Under the pieces are notes generated by a model. That model did no database searches. It worked only from the letters and a program-made list of their open reading frames with translations, and was not told where the DNA came from. Below, piece by piece: positions 47,601 to 52,065 of a DNA stretch of 52,065 nucleotides. The stretch is from Nitrospinae bacterium CG11_big_fil_rev_8_21_14_0_20_45_15 (GTDB lineage Bacteria > Nitrospinota > Nitrospinia > Nitrospinales > VA-1), in NCBI GenBank assembly GCA_002787235.1, contig PCWG01000037.1:1-52065 (forward strand), in the 5' to 3' direction. Each line of letters starts with the position of its first letter. Position 1 is the first letter of the stretch. A program made the translations under genes and the position numbers.

Positions 47601-47865
47601 CTGCCGGACTCGTCTGCGACCGATCATGATGACCGTGGTTTCAAGCGTTTTCGGAATGATACCTTTGGCTTTTGGAGAAGGTGCCGGGGCTGAACTGTAC
47701 CGGGGAATGGGAACCGCCCTGATAGGCGGCCTGAGCATCTCTGCGCTGTTCACACTCTTTCTTGTACCGTCATTGCTTTCCCTGCAAATGGATATCGGAT
47801 TCCATACACGAAAAAAAGATCTGGTAAAAGATTCTCTGGTGGAACAAGCACCTGTGGCGGGTTAA
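44620..47865 (+). CDS. RND efflux transporter permease (AcrB-like)
   Basis: Inner-membrane pump of 1081 residues with 12 predicted helices and two large periplasmic loops. The proton-relay helix reads GMVVDNSIVVVENIYRHL, with one Asp where AcrB has two; the helix-10 motif GIVVNNAILIVHQM has Asn where AcrB has Lys940. This combination is known in other RND subfamilies, so it is not a defect. ATG overlaps the adaptor stop by one base. Substrates are unknown: drugs, lipids or metals cannot be told apart here. No outer-membrane TolC-type gene is nearby. Confidence 0.95.
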   Translation: MKLIDQSIRNYHTVTVMLILSSVIGYICFESLPRQLAPTVDKPLIEVRTEYRGLSPNEVERNITRRLEDQLESVEGLKKMTSSSQHGLSTINLEFEWGTDKNIATIDVNNKLQQVKNLPILADKPTLKSVSSDNSNPIMWIIFDKPDPKMPNLNQNYMFQIGEDIVRQALLRIEGVADVWHFGGEEREMRVEFDPFDMARLHLTYAEVIQKLSRENQNTRAGFHDEEGRAYTVRALGEFTTAEEILNTVVKRDGEKTIRVRDFATVENSYKRTNSLVRIDGKLSNAFGIIRKAGANVVETCNLSSEAVEKLNEELLNRGIPLKLVIVYKDVDYIDEAMRLVKSNLALGSVLAVISLLLFLGSLRSVLIVSLSIPVSLISVFIILKLLDRTINIISLAGMAFAVGMVVDNSIVVVENIYRHLTLKKGVFKAAYDGASEVWGAVLASTLTTLAVFVPIIFIQEEAGQMFKDIAITISASIALSLLVSITVIPMLTTLLIRLKPGEEYQQGILHQTVFKPLVIVGTGLSSMYSNFMQRLLARTFFSVFGKLTIIAFIGGLMWWSLKILPERDYLPYGNSNMVFMMVDPVAGVPAQENMRYLAPYEEEVTHMKDIKHIFLVFSDRFNGGGAIVDPDISSGQRGEVKMALKSKEMGGRIFQIPGFRFAFAMQRPIFRSASKTFQVEITGPDILKLKNSALEMMPKISDLPGVHSVRPEFKFGNPELRFIPKRELSARLNLDMQEIGDILESLNAGKYLGEFNDRGDPIDFVLVQKKSDATLGLSEYKSLPVWTANGKMTHLGQLADVEIEAGPARIDHIEKERAITLLVQVHKDFPMQTVINRVEKDILTPARLSLDREFGLRVGGSADELASTERSLGNSFMYAVGFVYLLLVSLFASFLRPLVVMLTVVLAVTGSFLGIAGNNLLQQGKIADILREWNVPNASAMAKDWNWITFDILTQLGIVILAGIVVNNAILIVHQMLNNIKDGMEEREALHESCRTRLRPIMMTVVSSVFGMIPLAFGEGAGAELYRGMGTALIGGLSISALFTLFLVPSLLSLQMDIGFHTRKKDLVKDSLVEQAPVAG

Positions 47866-47941
47866 AAATAAACTTCAAAAAACTCTGACTGCAAAATCAG
47901 GACGTGTTTCTCTGTGCATGGACGGAAAGACAGGGACGTTG

Positions 47942-47969
47942 CGCTGGCACTCAAAAGGACGCGCCAGCG
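47942..47969. terminator. Hairpin after the RND permease gene
   Basis: CGCTGGC (47942-47948) and GCCAGCG (47963-47969) form a 7-pair GC-rich stem with a 14-base loop in the 170-base gap between the permease and the convergent Cys-rich gene. No U-tract follows. Confidence 0.35.
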
Positions 47970-48035
47970 TGTTCAAAAAACCAAGTCCCGTCTCTAAATT
48001 CCTTCCAGATATCCCCCTCTAAAAATAAATCCTGC

Positions 48036-48422
48036 CTATTTGGCGCGGGGAGTAAAACATTTCTTTGGAATTTCAGCTTTACCAACACTGCTACACTCAA
48101 CACAGGTTTTTTCCAAATCAACACTACCGATATTGGCACAAATCGACGCATCGCTTTTAACAATGGCACTGCAAAAATTCATCATGTCTCTGTCTTTTTG
48201 ATACTCCATCAAAGAACAGTAATAGCTGCTATGGTCTTTGTCTCTGTATCGATTTTCTGGATTTTTGATCGGATGCAATGCCATACAAAGATTTTTTTCA
48301 ATCGCATCGGTGATGGGCTCACACACCGAAATATCTGAGACTTCTTCGGCACCAACCGTTGATGTCTGAATAAAAAAACCAAAAAAGAACAGTAATGCCA
48401 ATACGTAAAGCGTTTTTCTCAT
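48036..48422 (-). CDS. Secreted eight-cysteine protein of unknown function
   Basis: A 128-residue protein with a clear signal peptide (cut near STVGAEE, about 25) and eight Cys at 34, 46, 69, 84, 95, 107, 110 and 122, suggesting four disulfides in the periplasm. There are no other recognised motifs. GGAG 9 bases upstream of the ATG is a good ribosome site. It is convergent with the RND permease, and a probable promoter lies at 48475-48503. Confidence 0.75.
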   Translation of the reverse strand: MRKTLYVLALLFFFGFFIQTSTVGAEEVSDISVCEPITDAIEKNLCMALHPIKNPENRYRDKDHSSYYCSLMEYQKDRDMMNFCSAIVKSDASICANIGSVDLEKTCVECSSVGKAEIPKKCFTPRAK

Positions 48423-48474
48423 AAGTTTTCTCCTTAAAATTCTGATATCCCCTTAAGACCTGATCGTAATGGAC

Positions 48475-48503
48475 ATTTAACCATAAATCCATAAAAATGG
48501 CAA
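48475..48503 (-). promoter_or_regulatory. Probable promoter of the eight-cysteine gene
   Basis: On the minus strand TTGCCA (48503-48498), a 17-base spacer and TTAAAT (48480-48475). The transcript would start near 48468, about 46 bases before the ATG. Confidence 0.4.
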
Positions 48504-48676
48504 AACCTGAACGATGGGATAATCCTTGATGAAAACGGATGAACGCGATTATTCCAAGACGCATTTCACTGCGTTGTAGCGCACGATTAAAAATAGAGGG
48601 ATTTACGATCAGCCTCAATTCGCATAGAATAGCTGGAACTCTGTAGCCGATTCACTCTCGTTTGGCGGCCTTCGAT

Positions 48677-49888
48677 TTGAAAATTCTATCTTTGCAATAT
48701 TACACCTATCCCGATGCCATCGGCGGGGCCTGGAAGGTGACTTTCGAGCTCAACCACCGTCTCGCAAAAAGGGGCCATTCGGTCAGCGTCATCACCTGCA
48801 AACCCAACGAAGATTTTCTCGATGAGGAATCGATAGAGGGTGTGGCCTTCCATCGTATTTCCTCAACGTCGGCCAAAACGTTCTGGAGTCTGGCACGCAG
48901 TCTTTGGCAAAAAATTGCATCCCTCTGCAAAGAAGGCCCCATCGACATCATTCATGTCCACAATCCCTTGACAGGTTTTATTGCCCTGTTGCATCCCGCT
49001 TTGTGGGACATCCCCGTTGCCTGTCATTTTCACAGCGCATGGTACGACGAGGAAAAAATCAATCGCTACGGCAATGAAACTTCGGGACTCTGGCAGGGCT
49101 TGCGGGACACGGTCGCCCTGCTCGCGATTCGATTGATGGAATGGTTCTGCTTTTTCAGAGCGCACCGGGTGGTGGTGTTGAGCGCATACTCTCTGCGTCG
49201 CTTTCGGCACTACTTCCCATTCTACGGCACCCAAACAAATATCATCTCAGGGGGGGTTGATACAGAAGAATTTCGTCCAGCAAAAGACCCGATGGAGCGC
49301 GAAACTCTTCGCGATAAATACGACCTGCCTCAAAACACCCCTGTGTTGCTGACCGTACGCCGTTTGCATTATCGTATGGGACTGGAAAATCTTCTGCAAG
49401 CACTGGCCATCGTTAGCAAAAAATCACCGGACGCCGAATTCCTCGTCCTCATTGCGGGGGAAGGCCCCTTGCGCGAAACGCTGTCCCGCCAGATCGGTGA
49501 GTTGCAACTGCAAAAAAAAGTACGCCTTACAGGTATGCTTTCGCAACAGAGTCTGCCGGAATATTACCGTTGTGCAAATCTTTTCATTCTGCCGACTCTG
49601 ATGATTGAAGGCTTTGGATTGTCCACCGCCGAGGCTCTGGCTACGGGTCTGCCTGTATTGGGAACGCCGGTCGGGGCCACACAAAATATTTTGGGATCGA
49701 TCAACGTTCGCATGCTCTTTGCAGGAACCGATCCTGACGCGCTCGCTAACGGCATTCTGGATTACCTGAAAAACCCGCAAAGTTTTTCAGACTTGTCAAA
49801 AATTTGCCGAGAAAGAGCGACAGCTCTTTACTCATGGGACTCCGCCGTGTTGCAGATAGAAGAACTTTTCACGCAGATGAAAAAGTAG
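48677..49888 (+). CDS. GT4-family glycosyltransferase
   Basis: A GT-B-fold glycosyltransferase of 403 residues from a TTG at 48677, which gives the classic opening MKILSLQYYTYPDAIGGAWK; the frame extends to a TTG at 48662. Donor-site signatures are ISGGVDTEEFRP, TVRRLHYRMGLENLL and the E-x7-E motif EGFGLSTAEALATGLPV. It transfers a sugar from a nucleotide donor, acceptor unknown. Two bases separate it from the next gene, a membrane GT-C/TPR protein, so the pair may act on the same glycan or glycoprotein. Confidence 0.85.
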   Translation: MKILSLQYYTYPDAIGGAWKVTFELNHRLAKRGHSVSVITCKPNEDFLDEESIEGVAFHRISSTSAKTFWSLARSLWQKIASLCKEGPIDIIHVHNPLTGFIALLHPALWDIPVACHFHSAWYDEEKINRYGNETSGLWQGLRDTVALLAIRLMEWFCFFRAHRVVVLSAYSLRRFRHYFPFYGTQTNIISGGVDTEEFRPAKDPMERETLRDKYDLPQNTPVLLTVRRLHYRMGLENLLQALAIVSKKSPDAEFLVLIAGEGPLRETLSRQIGELQLQKKVRLTGMLSQQSLPEYYRCANLFILPTLMIEGFGLSTAEALATGLPVLGTPVGATQNILGSINVRMLFAGTDPDALANGILDYLKNPQSFSDLSKICRERATALYSWDSAVLQIEELFTQMKK

Positions 49889-49890
49889 CC

Positions 49891-51927
49891 ATGAAAATCA
49901 AACCGGCATACAGCGTCCTGACATTACTCGTCGGACTGGTCTACCTCAACACCCTGCAAGTGACCTTTCACTTCGACGATATCCCGTCGATATTAGAAAA
50001 GCCCTGGATTCGCGGACTCGATAAAATCCCAAATTTTATATTCAGCATCTGGCAAAGACCACTGGTCATCCTGACATTCAATCTGAATTACGCCATCAGC
50101 CAGTTTGAAGTCTGGAGCTATCATATCTTCAATATTCTATTTCATTTGTGCGTCGTCTTTTTGATCTATCGACTCGCCTATCTCGCACTCGAAAAAATGG
50201 AGGGCGACACCCAAGCCTATCGGGCCCTGCCCTTTCTCAGTGCCGTTTTATTTGCGCTTCATCCCCTCAACACACAAACGGTAGTTTATATTTCCAGCCG
50301 ATCATCCGCACTGGCGACGCTTTTTTATCTCGCCACAATTCTGGTGTTGTTTGCTCCCAGTCAAAACGACGCTCTGGAGCTACCCATATGGAAAAGGCCG
50401 GGACGCATCATCGCCGCTGGAGTTTTGTTTTCCTGCGCATTCTTATCCAAGCAAATCGCGCTCACGTTGCCAGCCGCACTGTTTATTTTTGATTACTATT
50501 TTATCTCTCGCCAATCTTTCGGAGACTGGCTACGCCAGCGCAAGTTGTGGCTCGGCGGTGCAGTAGGTCTTTTAGGAGCGGGGATCACCTACAAAGCGAT
50601 CTGGGGCGGCGGCTGGGTATCGGCCACAAAAAATACCACGTCCTCATTGGAATATTTTTTGACACAACTGAGCGTGATCCCCCTAGAATATGTACGCAAA
50701 ATGATTCTGCCCTTCAACCTGGTGCTAGACACTTATTATCCGCCGCCAGGGAATGGATGGAATTTGCGCACCCTGTTGGGGATCGCGGTATTGACCGCAC
50801 TGCTCGGTGGCCTCATCGTCGCAACACGAAAGATTTTGCGCGGCGGGAATTTCTATCGCTGGGTAGGCTTTTCCATCGCCTGGGTTCTCATCACCCTGTC
50901 ACCCACCTCCAGCTTCATCCCCTTGCTGGATGTCATGGCCGAGCATCGAACCTATCTGCCCATGGTGGGCTATTGCATATTCGCCTCAGCCCTGTTGTGT
51001 CGCCTGAAAGAATACCTCCAGCCTTCTCCCATAGTACTTGCAAGCACTCTGTGCCTCGTGCTCCTGTTTTTCTCAACACTCACCATCGAAAGGAACCGGG
51101 TCTGGAAAAACCAGATCACCCTCTGGACCGACGTGAAAGAAAAATCACCGCTCCTTCTGCGCGCCTTCAACAATCTGGGAACCGCCTACGACAACGCCGG
51201 ACTCTACGACCAGGCCGTGGAAGAACTGCAAACCGTCTTGCAGATGAACCCCGACTACGTGCAGGCCCTGAGCAATCTCGGCAACATCTACGGCAAACGC
51301 GGCGAGATCCATCGAAGCATCCCCTACTTTAAAAAAGTATTGAAACTTGACCCGCACTACGCACCCGGATATTACAACCTCGGCAAAGCCCTGCAATTGA
51401 CCGGGCGTGGCGAAGAAGCCGCAAAACAGTATCAGAATGCTATCCGCGAAAATCCATATTTTGAAGAAGCCTATTTCAATCTGGGATTTCTCGCGTTGCA
51501 ATTGGGGCAACCCGAACGCGCGATCCAGAACTTAAATAAATTCATCGAAATGCAACCCAACAACGCGAAAGCCTATTTCGGACTCGGTAACGCCTATATT
51601 TTGAAGAATGATATCGAAAACGGACTCTCCGCCTATAAAAAATCATCCGAACTCGATCCCGACTACCTGTCGCCCAACATCAACGCCGGAAGCATCCAGA
51701 TTCAAAAAGGAAAAATCGACGACGCGCTCGAAACCTTTCAGAATCTGGCAAAACGCTACCCCCGCATAGCTGGAGTTCACAAAAATCTCGGCGTGATCTA
51801 CTATCAGCACAAAAACGATCCCGCAAAAGCCGCCCATCATTTAGCAGAATATTTAAAACTCGAACCCAACGCGGAAGACGCCGAACTCGTCCGCAATACC
51901 CTCAAAGAGATCGAAAACAAAAACTAA
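49891..51927 (+). CDS. Polytopic GT-C (TMTC-like) protein with C-terminal TPR repeats
   Basis: A 678-residue protein from the ATG at 49891. The N-terminal two thirds is membrane-embedded (about 10 helices) and carries TFHFDDIPSI (acidic pair 29-30, the usual first-loop site of GT-C enzymes), FALHPLNTQTVVYISSRSSA and EHRTYLPMVGY, as in TMTC/O-mannosyltransferase relatives. The C-terminal part (from about 423) has seven TPRs, each about 34 residues. It may glycosylate secreted proteins from a lipid-linked sugar, but this is inference from the family. It follows the GT4 gene by two bases. Confidence 0.82.
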   Translation: MKIKPAYSVLTLLVGLVYLNTLQVTFHFDDIPSILEKPWIRGLDKIPNFIFSIWQRPLVILTFNLNYAISQFEVWSYHIFNILFHLCVVFLIYRLAYLALEKMEGDTQAYRALPFLSAVLFALHPLNTQTVVYISSRSSALATLFYLATILVLFAPSQNDALELPIWKRPGRIIAAGVLFSCAFLSKQIALTLPAALFIFDYYFISRQSFGDWLRQRKLWLGGAVGLLGAGITYKAIWGGGWVSATKNTTSSLEYFLTQLSVIPLEYVRKMILPFNLVLDTYYPPPGNGWNLRTLLGIAVLTALLGGLIVATRKILRGGNFYRWVGFSIAWVLITLSPTSSFIPLLDVMAEHRTYLPMVGYCIFASALLCRLKEYLQPSPIVLASTLCLVLLFFSTLTIERNRVWKNQITLWTDVKEKSPLLLRAFNNLGTAYDNAGLYDQAVEELQTVLQMNPDYVQALSNLGNIYGKRGEIHRSIPYFKKVLKLDPHYAPGYYNLGKALQLTGRGEEAAKQYQNAIRENPYFEEAYFNLGFLALQLGQPERAIQNLNKFIEMQPNNAKAYFGLGNAYILKNDIENGLSAYKKSSELDPDYLSPNINAGSIQIQKGKIDDALETFQNLAKRYPRIAGVHKNLGVIYYQHKNDPAKAAHHLAEYLKLEPNAEDAELVRNTLKEIENKN

Positions 51928-52001
51928 TATTTATACAAATCCAAGACTTGACCTTAATTAGTGCAAGGCAAGAACTCCGCGAATTCATAGAATAAGTGCA
52001 A

Positions 52002-52064
52002 TTCCTTTGGTAAGACTAGAGGTAAGATTGATTTGCCAAAAAATCATACCCTCATCCAAAGGAA
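52002..52064. repeat. Inverted repeat at the right edge of the window
   Basis: TTCCTTTGG (52002-52010) and its reverse complement CCAAAGGAA (52056-52064) flank 45 bases that also contain two GGTAAGA copies (52009-52015, 52021-52027). The stretch from 51928 to the end has no ORF. The meaning is unclear because the window stops here. Confidence 0.3.
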
Positions 52065-52065
52065 C

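Noticed and set aside
44620-47865. RND permease with AcrB relay residues changed (Asp to Asn, Lys to Asn) as a broken pump
   Set aside because: The same VDN and VVNNA motifs occur in other working RND subfamilies, and the gene is full length.
49804-49890. Earlier ATG for the GT-C/TPR protein
   Set aside because: It lies inside the GT4 gene and adds 29 residues unlike a membrane-protein start; the ATG two bases after the GT4 stop is better.

Overview
This window is a densely packed chromosomal stretch from a Gram-negative bacterium. The evidence is a lipopolysaccharide (LPS) heptose pathway (gmhA, hldE, waaF), lipoprotein signals, an RND efflux pump and a periplasmic-type serine protease. Housekeeping genes dominate and I see no transposase, phage gene, CRISPR array, rRNA or tRNA. 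The mix of a succinate dehydrogenase with an HdrB/SdhE-like third subunit, a glycine cleavage operon with a split P-protein, and a rho-rpmE-prfA-prmC-murA block would fit a Nitrospinota- or deltaproteobacteria-like lineage. That placement is an inference from gene content only.

Layout. 1-7.45 kb, minus strand: the start of a probable AI-2E-family permease, msrAB, then a run read right to left (cyclic-nucleotide-binding protein, def, fmt, UDP-glucuronate decarboxylase, radC, gmhA, hldE). 7.7-9.7 kb, plus strand: a JAMM peptidase, a 2[4Fe-4S] ferredoxin, a NifU C-terminal-domain protein and a methyltransferase. 9.8-15.8 kb, minus strand: rho, rpmE, prfA, prmC, murA and waaF. 16.1-22.3 kb: small accessory genes (TPR protein, DUF1566 protein coupled to an HNH nuclease, parvulin, trypsin-like protease, SDR, membrane protein, BON lipoprotein, SYLF protein). 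22.4-25.3 kb, minus strand: gcvT-gcvH-gcvPA. 25.6-29.9 kb, plus strand: a nucleotidyltransferase, lepA, lepB and a HAD phosphatase. 29.9-33.6 kb, minus strand: FIST sensor, hybrid histidine kinase, nagZ. 34.1-39.7 kb, plus strand: sdhA-sdhB-sdhE, a DASS dicarboxylate transporter and a STAS-like protein. 39.8-43.0 kb: acyl-CoA ligase, a secreted Cys-rich protein and an RlmI-like methyltransferase. 43.2-47.9 kb, plus strand: a two-gene RND efflux system. 48.0-51.9 kb: another Cys-rich secreted protein, then a GT4 glycosyltransferase and a membrane GT-C/TPR protein.

Genes that work together. gmhA, hldE and waaF make and attach core heptose. def and fmt handle N-formylmethionine. SdhA, SdhB and SdhE form a succinate:quinone oxidoreductase whose neighbour may import dicarboxylates. 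FIST and the kinase form a sensory pair. The lipoprotein adaptor and RND permease form a pump.

The most unusual points are two genes whose conserved N-termini lie upstream of every ATG/GTG/TTG (the DASS transporter, possible CTG start at 37641, and the RND adaptor lipoprotein, possible ATC start at 43250); an SdhB whose third Fe-S motif has an extra Cys; a near-consensus promoter placed on the start codon of the JAMM gene (possible leaderless mRNA); and hairpins or inverted repeats that overlap stop codons at several convergent gene ends. I did not find a clearly new multi-gene system. The candidates offered are modest and labelled as inference.
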